Positions 47,003 to 57,423 of a stretch of DNA of 64,000 nucleotides are shown here, piece after piece. The DNA is taken from NCBI GenBank assembly GCA_037957365.1, contig JARHVA010005354.1:559001-623000 (forward strand). The letters run 5' to 3'. Numbering within the stretch: position 1 is the stretch's first letter; every line of letters starts with the position of its first letter. The position numbers and the translations under genes are program-made. The notes below the pieces were generated by a model. That model was not told where the DNA came from and did not search any database. It saw only the letters and a list, made by a program, of their open reading frames with translations. This DNA comes from Torreya grandis. Taxonomy: Eukaryota > Streptophyta > Pinopsida > Cupressales > Taxaceae.

Positions 47003-48341
47003 TGTTTCTATGCTAAATTGCTTTCTACATTCAAAAGATAGAAATGAGAAACTAAGAGATGGTCTAGGGTTAGAAGATACCCAGATGTAGTCGTGCACAC
47101 CGAAATCAGACGTTGGAAGGTACTCCTCTTTGGCTGTGGCGGAATGACACCTGTGAAGAAAAAGAGACTAAACACGAAAAATGTTAGACGAGGAGATGGT
47201 GGGCTGTCAAGCAAACGCTTGATCCCTGAAGTACGAAGACTTCCTTAAGGGATATCAACCCACTAATAAAAAGTAGAATATTTGACAAAAGCAGAAATAA
47301 TGAAAAGACAGAATGAAAGAAATAAAAAGATGAAAAAGTAGAATGCGTACCTGATATGCAACAAACTATTCTGCATAGTCACCAGTATCGGTCTCTGTGT
47401 CGATGGTGGTCAGGGAAAGGTGTCGATGTCAGTTAAAGTGCCGGCATCGGTTGGAGTAATGACCAGCGTCGATCGGGGCAATAGTTTTGGACAGGGTCTG
47501 GTCGGGTCTAGACAGGGTCTTAGGATTTGCAGAGAGGTCTGATGTTTTTATCTGAGGGTTTAGGAAGCTAGTTTAGGAGTTAGAGGGATTGGTTTGAGGG
47601 TTTGTATAGGGATCTAGGCAGAGTTACAGACTGACAGAGGGTGGATAGAGGTGTTACAGGTGGAAGTAAGGTTAGGGCTGTGGTCTGAAAAGATCTGGGT
47701 AATGATATAAAATAAAAATAGTAACCAGAGAGTAAAACAAAAAGACAGAGCAAAGCTTACCTGTTACGCGCCAAAGATAAAAGTCGAAGACATGATTGAT
47801 GTTGTCACTGTGTCACAAAAGTTTGGTGTAGCAGAATACCTATACTGGAGAGACATAATGTGAGAGATTGATTACAGATTGGTTGGATGTAAGAATTGAT
47901 TGATCGTAAGAGTTGGTTGATTGTAAGAGTTGGTTGATTGTAAGAGTTGGTTGATTGTAAGAATGAAGAGGTTGATCGTTGATACGAAGGAAGGTCTGAT
48001 AACTGATCACGAAAATGGATTGGTAACTAAATGGATAATGGATAATGGATAACGGTTCCTGCATTCAGATTGAGAACGTAGTGTTAAGGATGACCGACGC
48101 CAGTAGGACTGCCAATGTCAGCCGATAAGTGACCGATGTCGGCGACGTTAGCTGGGTAGTGACTGTCGTCGGCAGATGCAGAATGGTGACAGAGGCTAGT
48201 TTTAGCTCTCTGCTCATTTTTACATGTTGCCAGGGTTAAGGCTTGTGGGAAAATGGTCGACAGGGGTTAGATAGGTGTGGGAGAATAAAATAGGGGGTAA
48301 GGGGAGGATGACAAGGGTTAGACACAATTACGGTGTCTACA
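47003..48341 (-). repeat. Element D 3' LTR
   Basis: On the + strand it starts TGTTTCTATGC and ends GTGTCTACA. It matches 60,022-61,361. Confidence 0.92.
47890..47964 (+). repeat. 17-bp tandem array in element D 3' LTR
   Basis: About four units of GATTGTAAGAGTTGGTT, also present in the other LTR. Confidence 0.75.
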
Positions 48342-48358
48342 TTTGCCCCTTTTTGTCT
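48342..48358 (-). other. Polypurine tract of element D
   Basis: On the - strand CAAAAAGGGGCAAA ends next to the LTR start TGTAGACAC. A second copy lies at about 48,798-48,814 in the duplicated block. Confidence 0.7.
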
Positions 48359-48408
48359 TGTTGGTTGTTCTAGACAAATTGCAAGATAAAAATAGGATTT
48401 GGTTGGTT

Positions 48409-48860
48409 TATTGTAAGAATGAAGAGGTTGATCATTGATATGAAGGAAGGTCCGATAACCGATCGCAAAAATGGATTGGCAACCGAGTGGAAAACGGATA
48501 ATGGATAATGGTTCCTGCGTTTAGGTTGAGAACGTAGTGTTAAGGATGACCGACGCTAGCAGGACTGCCGACGTCAGCCGATAACTGACCGACGTCGGTG
48601 ACGTCGACCAAGTAGTGACCATTGTCGGCAGATGCAGAATGGGGATAGAGGCTAGTTTTAGCTCTCTGCTCATTTTTACATGCTGCCAGGGTTAAGGCTT
48701 TGTGGGAAAATGGTTGACAGGGGTTAGATAGGTGTGGGAGAATAAAATAGGGGGTAAGGGGAGGATGACAAGGGTTAGACACAATTACGGTGTCTACATT
48801 TGCCCCTTTTTGTCTTGTTGGTTATTCTGGATGAACTGCAAGACAAAAATAGGAGTTGGT
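48409..48860 (-). repeat. Tandem duplication of LTR tip plus polypurine tract in element D
   Basis: This block repeats 47,953-48,408 with a period of 456 bp, including 390 bp of LTR, the GTGTCTACA tip and the purine tract. A third short partial copy (TGTCTTGTTGGTTGTTTGAA) starts at about 48,889. Confidence 0.8.
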
Positions 48861-50985
48861 TACCTCAGGTGGGAAAATGGTCGATTCTGTCTTGTTGGTT
48901 GTTTGAATGAACTGCAAGACAAAAATAGGAGGTGGATTGCCCCAATTATGGATGAGGTATTCCCCCTCAAATCAAGAGTCGAGGGAAGGGAATCGAGAAT
49001 CAGGTGCTGATTTGACAAAGAGTGGATGAAAAAGGGGTGAGGGTGAACTGTAAAAGTCGTGATTGCATGCGTACCACTTCACGAGATAGTCAGGTCAAAG
49101 TGTCACAGGTCAAGGGTCGAGGAGTGCCAAAATTGAAGTAACTGGGCCCTAGCATTTAGTCGTCTATTGATTGGGTTATTCAATTGAAGATGTAGCTCTA
49201 AATGGTCATCATGTTCTAGGTATCTCAGGTTCAGGAAGTGCTCCTAGAAACATGAAAAAGTCACAAGTAGTGCGGATCAACCAGTTTGTGATCCTATACT
49301 TGTGAGGGTCCAAAAATAGTCTGCACACAATTTTGCTAACCAGTCATGAGGTAATATACAGGCAAAAACAACCAAGGCAACATTGTCTTGGAAGTGGTCA
49401 AAGTCAGAGGAGATAGGCATGATCTCCAATGGTCATTGGTCAAGGTGGATGGATGGACGAAAGGATGTGGCCGAGCTAACCTCAGAAGACGTTATGTGAT
49501 TTGAGTGCTACCTACATAGCCCTTGTATGAAGGGCCTCAGCCTAATGTAGTTCTCCTTAAAAGGGAGGAAGGGTCAAAGGGATGGAATTGGTCTTGGTCG
49601 AGGGCAAGGTCATGGTCAAAAGGAGGAAAGAAGGTTTGTCCATCAGAGAGACGAACAAATGAGGGTGGTCGAGCTAAGCCCAGAAGACGTTGTATCATCT
49701 GAGTGCTACCTACATAGCCCCAGTCTTAGGGCCTCAGACCAATGTAGTTCGAATAAAGAGTCTGAGTGGTAGACAGGTGGTGAAAGTGGTCGATAGACTG
49801 GGCTTGTTCATGGTCGAAATGATGAGGAGAAAAAAGATGTTACAGCCTTTTCCAAATGGTGTATTCTATAACATTGGTGATGTGGTCTTTCATCCCTAGT
49901 AATTTTCCATAGTCGTGATGGACATATGCTAAAAATGAATTGAGGTCTATTTATGCTTCAGCAAGTATTGGTTTATGCTTAATATAAATTGCATCTGGTC
50001 GATAGTTTCCATGTGTATTGGTGTCCATAGAAACTAGTGTGAAATGGACTATAATGAGTGGTCTAAAAAAAGAGTTAAGTTAAGTTGATTAGGTTTGACA
50101 AGTGATGAAGTTGAATGTGACCAAAGTGTAGACAAAGTGAAAGGCATATTGCTCTTTCATTGACAAGGACCAGAATGACAGCATAGATAGGGGTTATTAG
50201 AACCAAGAGCCCCATTCATGCATGACGTCATTGACCATATGTAGTGTTAGAGCGGTAATCGAATCACTTTGACATTAAAGTGAGCTTGAAGTCCCTTGAG
50301 CAGGTGATAGGAGGAGGATAGGGTAACCCATTTTAAAAGTAGAGATAACTTTGCCCCTTTTTATAGGAGACCTTGAGACAACTACAAGCCAAGTCCATGA
50401 CCCATTTTTTTTTTTGAGTGTAGACTGATCAATGCGGGAAGTCTGCATAGAGATGTCATTTGCTTGGTGGTCATTTGCAAAGCTGATCAATGCGGGAAAC
50501 TTCTAAGAAAGATTGTTGTTTGTAGCAAGAATTAATCATAGCCATCCTTCGAGGGAGTGGTCTATATTTTCTATATATATAAGGGCTTTGAATGGCTGTC
50601 CTTCAAGGGAGTAGTCTATTAGCTACAGCAATGATAGTACAACTATCCTTCGAGGGAGCAGTCTGCCTTTTGATGTGAGTTTGGTGACCTTAGATATTTT
50701 GACATCTTGATTTGTTTTGACAGAAATGTGAGTCATGGATAAGACTATAGAAGGTTAAGGGCTCCCTTTTATTAGGACAAAGCATCCATACTGTATAAAA
50801 GGGGTATATAGGATTTGTTAAGGGGAGTAAGGTTAAGAGGAATGAGGACTAAGAGGATGGGGATTGATCAAGGGATGAGCTCAAGGTAAATGTCAAGTGG
50901 ATGAGTACTCGACTAACAGAAGAATGGTCACAGATGCAACGCATTAAGAGGCTCAGGTTCTGGTCATCCATCGAGAGAAGACAAA
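48861..50985 (-). other. Element D 3' non-coding region with direct repeats
   Basis: No gene is recognised. An 80-bp unit (AGAAGACGTT...GAGTGCTACCTACATAGCCC) occurs at about 49,470-49,555 and 49,673-49,752. CTGATCAATGCGGGAA occurs at about 50,426 and 50,482. TCCTTC(G/A)AGGGAG...GTCT occurs three times at 50,540-50,670. Confidence 0.65.
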
Positions 50986-50989
50986 TGAT

Positions 50990-52095
50990 ACATCCCTAAT
51001 CCATACTTGTGCGTGATAATGAAAGGTTTGAGCCAATTAGGGGAAAACTTGCCTCACTTACTTCGCTCCATATTGGTCACGTGCTGATTCTCTTTGAGGA
51101 CGAGGTCTCCGATATTGAAATCTCATTCTAGCATATTTTTGTCATAGGCTCACTTGATGTGATGTTGATAGACATGGAGATGGTGGAGGGCAGCAAGATG
51201 GTGCTCATCAAGTAACTCAAGTTGAGCTAATCGATCTTGATGAAAGTCATCATTAGAAAGAATGTCATGCAGAGAGATGTAGAGAGACAAGATCTATACT
51301 TCGAGAGGTAGGACAGCCTTTGTTCCGTACATGAGAGAGAAAGGGGTAGCACCCATGGAGGTTTGAATGCTAGTGTGGTAGGCCCACAAAGTGAAGGGAA
51401 TGTGAATGTGCCAATCCCTTCTTATGTCGCTGACCACCTTCATGAGAATTTTAGTTAATATTTTGTTGGAAGCCTTAGCTTGCCCATTTGCTTGTGGGTA
51501 GTAAGGCAAAGAGAAACTAAGCTTGATGCCAAATGAGTCACAGAGTTTTTGGACAGTCTTGTTTTTGAAGGACTTGCCATTATCAGTGATGATCTTGTGA
51601 GGGACATCGAAACGATAGATGATGTGGGTGCTAATGAAGTCGACGATCTTGTCGGCTTTTGTGGAGATGAGAGGAATGGCTTCCACCCACTTGGTGAAAT
51701 ACTCAATGGCAGTGATGATGGATTGATGACGCAGAGACAAATGAGGGTTAATCTCACTGATGAGATCTAAGCCCCACTGAGAAAAAGGCCAAAAATCTTG
51801 AGTGACTTGTAAGGCGTGACTAGGAAGATAAAGTAAGTTAGAGTGCTAATAACACTTGATGCAAGGTTGAACATAGTCACTACAATCTTGATGAAGGGTG
51901 GGCCAATAATAGCCCAAACAAAGGATGCACTTGGCAACTAAATTTCCACTGAAATGTCTGCCACAAATCCCATCATGGACTTGCTTAATGGCTTGAGATG
52001 TTTCAGTGGAGGTGAGACAGCGAATAAGGAGGCTGTCGAAGCCTTACTTATAGAGAAGACCCCCTAGCATGGTATAGCGAGTGGTACGCTTGATA
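50990..52095 (-). pseudogene. pol: Element D integrase
   Basis: In order on the - strand: the zinc-binding segment with CLGYYWPTLHQDCSDYVQPC and IKC, the first catalytic Asp in WGLDLISEINPH, then IEYFTKWVEAIPLISTKADK, the second Asp in HKIITDNGKSF, and the region PYYPQANGQAKASNK, where Lys stands at the usual catalytic Glu. The 148-codon piece 51,740-51,294 is uninterrupted. The C-terminal domain (DFNIGDLVLKENQ, then GKFSPNWLKP) continues to about 50,995 through stops. The Glu to Lys change (one G to A) should by itself block activity. Confidence 0.88.
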
Positions 52096-52099
52096 AAAG

Positions 52100-52700
52100 C
52101 TCACTGCACATTGCTAGAGAGGTTGGGAGGAATGACAAACAAAGACAAGAAGTCTACAAGTTGCTTATACCAAACATCTCGCGAGCTAGAGTCTATGGTG
52201 TTGACATGATTAATGTTAGGAGAGATATAATAAGGCAATGGCACATGATGCACCATGACAAAAAGTCTGGATGTAGATGAGGAAGATGGGATATGGGAAG
52301 CGAGAGAAGCCATGGTGTCAACAAACTTATTCATGGATCGAGGAACAGTTTGTAGGAGGTAATGGTCGAAAGATGCAAGAAGGATGTCAGCATGGTTTTT
52401 GTACCTTTGCAAAATTTCATTTTTACAAAGGTATGAACCGTTGACCTGATTAACGATGAGCTGTGAGTCACTGAAGATGTTGATGGACTTGATGCTGAGA
52501 GAGAGGGTGGTTTAAAGTCCCAAAATTAAGGCCTCATATTTAGCCATATTATTGGTACAATTAAAGTCGAGCTTGAAAGATAAAGGCATGGGCTCACCAT
52601 CGAGTGGGATGAGAATGACTCCCACACCCCCACCAAGTTGACATTTGGAGCCATCAAAAAACATGGTCATTTGGTAGATAGTGTCATCAGTGGAAAGTGC
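52100..52700 (-). pseudogene. pol: Element D aRH-type RNase H, located after RH
   Basis: The frame reads TMFFDGSKCQLGGGVGVILI, then LSFKLDFNCTNNMAKYEALI and LGL. It continues after a stop and shift into 52,412-52,101 with LQRYKNHADILLASFDHYLL and RSMNKFVDTMASLASHI. FDGS and AKYEALILGL are the family motifs. It follows the normal RNase H and precedes integrase, the usual order in Tat elements and different from elements A, B and E. Confidence 0.85.
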
Positions 52701-52779
52701 AGTGATAGACTCATCAGGGAACTTGCACTGTGAAGGTTGATTGTTGGGAAGAGGGGCATTTGCCAGTTGATCAGCGATG

Positions 52780-53110
52780 GTTTGCCCCTTGATAGATTTT
52801 TGCTGGATGAATTTGAGGTCAAACTCAGCAAGCAGCATGAGCCACCGAGCCATATGTTGATGTTGATATGGCTTGGAGTGCATAAACTTAAGAGGGTTGG
52901 TGTGAGTGATGACAAAGGTTTTGTGATTAAGAAGATAGTGGTAGAGCTTGGTAGTGGCAAAGACTAACACCAAATAGAGTTTCTTGATATGAGTATATCG
53001 AGTTTCAGAGTCAACCAGTGTTTGGCTGATATAGTAGACCGCTTACTCATGGTGATGCTCGTCTCGGTGCGTGATCATGGCACCTAACAAATGGTTAGTG
53101 ATAGAGATGT
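52780..53110 (-). pseudogene. pol: Element D RNase H (standard)
   Basis: The C-terminal half is in the piece starting at 52,973: LVFATTKLYHYLLNHKTFVI, LKFMHSKPYQHQHMARWLML and LAEFDLKFIQQKSIKGQTIA. The N-terminal half at 52,974-53,110 (LLGAMITHRDEHHHE, then VYYISQTLVDSETRYTHIKK) is separated by a stop and shift. It degrades the RNA strand of hybrids. Confidence 0.85.
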
Positions 53111-53318
53111 AAAGGTAGAAGGGTTGATCATCTTTAGGTGGAATGAGGATTGGTGGAGAGACCAGATAGCATTTGAGGGCTTCAAAAGCCTCTTAACAGT
53201 CCTCATCCCATGTAAAAGAGATGTCCTTCTTAAGGAGATGATGAAAAGGTTGGCAGCGGTCAGAAAGCTGCGAGATGAAATGGTGAATGGACTGGAGCTT
53301 CCCTTGTAGACTGCAAAG

Positions 53319-54010
53319 CTACCTGAGATTGGTCGGGGGTGGAATTTCGAGGATAACACGAATCTTGGTGGGATCTATCTCGATGCCACGAAAAGAAACG
53401 ATAAAGCCTAAGAGCTTACCAGAGAGGATCCCAAAGACACATTTCTTGGGGTTAAGGCGGACATTATATTGAAGAAAGAGAGAGAAGATGATTTTGAGAA
53501 TGGTCAAATGGTCACGGTGAAGCTTGGACTTGCCAAGCAGATCATCCACATAGTCTTCCATGATTTTGTGGAGGAGATCATGGAAAATGTAAGTCATGGC
53601 ACACTGATAAGTGGCACCTATGTTTTTCAAGCCGAAAGGCATGACTCGATAGTAGAAAATCCCCCATGGGGTAATGAAAGTGGTCTTGTGTTGATCTTTC
53701 AGAGCAATCAGGATTTGATTGTATCCTAAAAACCCATCCATGAGAGATAACATCTCATGGCCGGCCATGAGATCAACAAGATGGTCAATGTTAGGAAGAG
53801 GAAAGTCATCTTTGGGATAGGCTAGGTTAAGGTCATGATAGTCTGTGCAGATCCAGATCCCCCCAGTTGCCTTGGTGATAGGGATGATGTTAGAGACCCA
53901 CTACGGATAATCGATGGGTTGGATGAAGGAGATAGAAAGGAGGCACTGAAGCTCCTCTTTGACAAGGAGGGCAATGCGAGGATGCATCTTTCAAAGCTTT
54001 TACCTAACAG
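53319..54010 (-). pseudogene. pol: Element D reverse transcriptase
   Basis: From 54,010: VSNIIPITKATGGIWICTDY, HDLNLAYPKDDFPLPNIDHL, then the 149-codon piece 53,768-53,319 with MLSLMDGFLGYNQI, TTFITPWGIFYYRVMPFGLK, the intact catalytic box DYVDDLLGKS, LNPKKCVFG and GKLLGFIVSFRGIEIDP. This is the best preserved pol domain of the window. One stop lies just before VSNII, close to the fingers region. Confidence 0.9.
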
Positions 54011-55049
54011 GCTTAGCCTCTAGTTTGGTGACAATGTTATGGGTAGCGATGGTGGGGTCGATGCCAGGCATGTCACGGTAGGTCCAGGCAAAGGCCTTGC
54101 TATGGTCTGAGAGGAACTGGGTATAGTCAAGCTACTCCTTAGCATCTAAAGATTGATCAATCTTTAAGACGTGAGGAACATCAAAAGAAGGGAGGTTGAT
54201 GTCAATGGTTGATGCATTTAACATAACCTGGGTCTCAGAAGGGAGAGAGTGCTAGATGAAAGAGTCATCGGTGCCCATGTAGGAAAGAATGGCATCGTCG
54301 TCAATGCAGTGGATAGTGTGAATGGTTGCCAACTCAGCTTCTACCATGCTGGGAAAAATGAGAGGGAGAGAATTGGACACCCCATTGAGTTGATAAGTCA
54401 GGGGTTCTAGGCGGATGGTGTTTATGAAAAAAAACTAGGAGGGATGGAAACCACCGACTCCGTAGGTGAAGGAGGAGGGATGGGTGAGCCTGGAAGAGAT
54501 TGGTCAAGGGTTGGTTTAGGACAAAGGTCTGTAGAGGTCTGAGTGGGGTCGTGATATCCCAGGCCATACCATTTCTTGGCATTGTCGTCGTTGAGCAGTT
54601 TGATGGGCTGATGGGAGCCCTGCTCATAGTGTTCGAAGCCAAAACCCTTCCATGCACACCTATAAAGGTAAGTGTGTGCAAAGGTGGGGTTTCCAAGAAA
54701 TGAGAAATCAGATGTGAAAGGTTGAGGTGAAGAAAGATGATTGCAATCAGTAGGAGCTTGATTGAGCCCCCCATAGACAAGGTTGGTTCGGAGGTGAGGA
54801 GGACCATAAGGCACGATCATCCCAATCTAATGGTCATAACTAGGGCTATGATGAAGGCATCCATATTCTTGTGGAGTTTGGAACATATCTAAGGCCAGCA
54901 AGTGATATTCCCCTAATGAAAGTCTTTGGAAGATGTCTTCCATGGGGTCTGTGGTCATCACTTAAAGGGGAGGTGTGAGGGAGACCGTTTGTTGTGAACT
55001 GTTGATGCTTTCGCAGATGGAGGCGGTGTCAGGATTGATGGCTTGATAG
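54011..55049 (-). pseudogene. pol: Element D protease-RT spacer
   Basis: The linker is coding-like (two overlapping open frames of 132 and 157 codons at about 54,334-54,820) with a hydrophilic Pro/Ser/Thr-rich composition and pieces such as YGLGYHDPTQTSTD. The segment LTRNQAP-like and YRCAWKGFGFEH (about 54,660) is the kind of spacer found between protease and RT in Tat elements. No separate function is seen. Confidence 0.5.
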
Positions 55050-55480
55050 GAATGAGGACATCATTTAGACGGTAGGTGGTGTTACAGGTTTTGAAGGGTG
55101 AAGGGTCAGTGGGAATGATATGGAGTTGCCCATCGTGCTTGAATTTCACACAACGTTGCAGGGTGGAGGGGACATAGGCCATGGCGCAAATCCAAGGTCA
55201 GCCTAGCAAGATGTTGTATTGAAACTCTCCTTCGATGATATAGAAGAGCTCTGGGACTATGCGTGGACCAATGTGGATGTGAAGGATGACTCTGCCAATG
55301 GTCGTGGTAGTGGTGTCATTAAAGGAGCATAAGATTGCGTCAGTTTTGGAGACGCAATTCTTGGGAAGAGCCAACTGTTCAAAGGCATGGGTGGAGATAA
55401 TGTTGATGCTAGCACCTCCATCGATCATAACATATTTAATGCATGTCTAATCAACATAGGCAGTGATGAAGAGGGTGGCA
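55050..55480 (-). pseudogene. pol: Element D aspartic protease
   Basis: The 76-codon piece 55,428-55,198 starts MIDGGASINIISTHAFEQLA, the active-site Asp with a D-G-G-A-S turn, followed by RVILHIHIGPRIVPELFYII and YNILLG, the flap and end of the retropepsin fold. After a stop, RPWICAM leads into 55,182-54,958 (VPSTLQRCVKFKHDGQLHII). It would cut the Gag-Pol polyprotein. Confidence 0.82.
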
Positions 55481-57423
55481 TCCTGATCTTCTGTGTTAGA
55501 TGTGGGAATCTCAGAATCGCTGAATGTGATGGAGGCAATAGGAGATAAAGAATGGACAAGGGCAACAAGTGGCTAGGGGTCCTCAGGTTGGACCTCCATT
55601 ACCTATAAGGCTTTGATGAGGGCTTGACAATGTTGGGGCGAGGTTTGGATGAGGTCATAAAGGGACATCTTCATGGACATCTGGTGAAGCTATTTCAACA
55701 TGGAGTCATGGATTAGTCTGGAAGAAGAAGAAGAGGAGGAGGGTTGAGGCGTGCCAAGGATAGAAATCTTAGGCTTGGGCGGTTGAGGTGGCTGAACAAA
55801 AGGGTAGGTCCAAGGAATGGTGGCTTTTTCCTTAGTCTTGTCTTTTTGTGACCTGGTGGTTATGTGAATGGCATTGATTTCGAAGATAAGGGGTGAAGAA
55901 GATGAAGGGGTCGTGGTCTGCTGATGAGATGTTGATGGGTTTGAAGAGGTTGGAGGGTTATGAGAAGGAGTCAGGGGTCAGTCAAAAAGTGTCTTTCTCT
56001 AGATAGCGGTGAATGACGGTCTTGAGAGCACAGCAAGTCTCGGTATCGTGTCCTAGCGTACGATGATATAAGCAAATCTTCATGTCATCGAACCAAGAGG
56101 GCTTAGACCCGAGAGGTTGGAAAGGTCTGATGGGTGGAAGGGTTATGCTAGAAGTCTACAAAAATTGATGCAAGATCAAAGAGTATGAGCCCACTAAAGG
56201 GTCCGTGCTCGTTGATGTGTGCGATCCTAGTGACTTTTGCTTGGGCGAAGTCGGAGGAGGCTTTCGTACCACCTTTTGGGTTGATGGTGCGGCGACAGGC
56301 AGAGACGGCACTTTCTTCGTGAGAGGTACCACCTTTTTGGGAGAGGGTAGGCTGGAGGTAGGCAAAGGAAGAAAAGGAGGTAATTGGTTTTGATTAAAGG
56401 TCAGAGTGGGAAGGACTCTGGTCAGGGTTGAAGGATGGGGGCCCAAAATGGAGGGTAATGGTGATGGAGGAGGAGGCATTCACCTCTGTGGTTTAGCAGT
56501 CTTCTGTGACTTGGGTTGAAGACTACTATTGGTCGAGGTCTGGTCTAGGTCCACCTTCACTTGTGGATGAGTGAGGTTGGAGACAGGGCAAACGCCAAGT
56601 GACTTGATAGATTTAGATGGGGTAGATGCGGGTTTTGGTTTTGACGGGGTCGGTTGAGGTTTAGAAGTGGGGGTCTAGCCTTTGTTAAGGGTCTTGGGAG
56701 ATTTCACCATAGGAGGATTGGCTGCATGAGACGAGAGGGCACGGGCATGTTGAAGAGCTGTGAGATGCTACCACAATACCTGATGCTCCAGTTTCTTTGA
56801 AGGGAGAAGTTTGAGTTTCTCCACTAATCGGGAAAATGGCTGAGAAGATGTGGGATGAGGTTTGGGTTCTTGAGAAGATGTGGATGATTATGAGGTTAAA
56901 GATGAGACTGGTGTAGTGGTTTCAGACCCAAGGCATGATGGAGTCACGACAGGTTCGTCTGTGGTTGGAGACGAAGGAGAGGCAGGTTCTTCCCTAGGTG
57001 GAGAAGAAACTGGAGAATGAGGCTCCTCAAGCGGGTAAAGAGCAGGGATGATGGTGCCCTCCACTTGCAGTTGAGGAGTAGGAAGGGTTAGGTCCTCCAT
57101 GGGTAGCAGTAAGGAGGTTGGTGAAACCGGTGGTGCTAGTAAGGTCGAGGCGTCCTCCAAGATGAGAGAGGTTAACAGAGGACTAACTGGAGAAAGAGGT
57201 TCGTCCACATGTGATGGACTGATGGATGAACTCACCTCTTGAGGTTGGTCAGAAATAAAGGGTGAGACCGTATTGATTATTCGTATATTGTGTTCGTGAA
57301 TGTTGTCAGTCAAGGTCTGGACATTGTTTTGAGTTGGTGGATGATTGGGGAATGGTTGCTTAAAGATGTCGATGCCCTGATTAAGTGGTGCATTGGGATT
57401 GTTGAGGACGAGGTCACCCTTTT
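55481..57423 (-). pseudogene. gag: Element D Pro/Ser/Thr-rich gag-PR linker
   Basis: From the zinc knuckle the same frame stays open to 56,888 (180 codons) with many Pro, Ser and Thr (HVDEPLSPVSPLLTSLI). Further pieces such as 56,479-56,156 are also Pro/Ser-rich (PPPSPLPSILGPHPSTL). At nearly 2 kb this linker is long. It has no domain that I recognise. Confidence 0.55.

Noticed and set aside
47840..48064. 74-codon open frame in element D's LTR and its twin at 60,949-61,236
   Set aside because: It is produced by the 17-bp tandem repeat, and no promoter or wider frame supports it.
49690..49899. 69-codon open frame at element D's 3' region
   Set aside because: It spans one unit of the 80-bp repeat on the strand opposite to the element, with no similarity to any domain.
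54334..54807. A separate host protein in two overlapping open frames
   Set aside because: The position between protease and RT, same strand and composition, fit the element D polyprotein spacer; no other family is visible.
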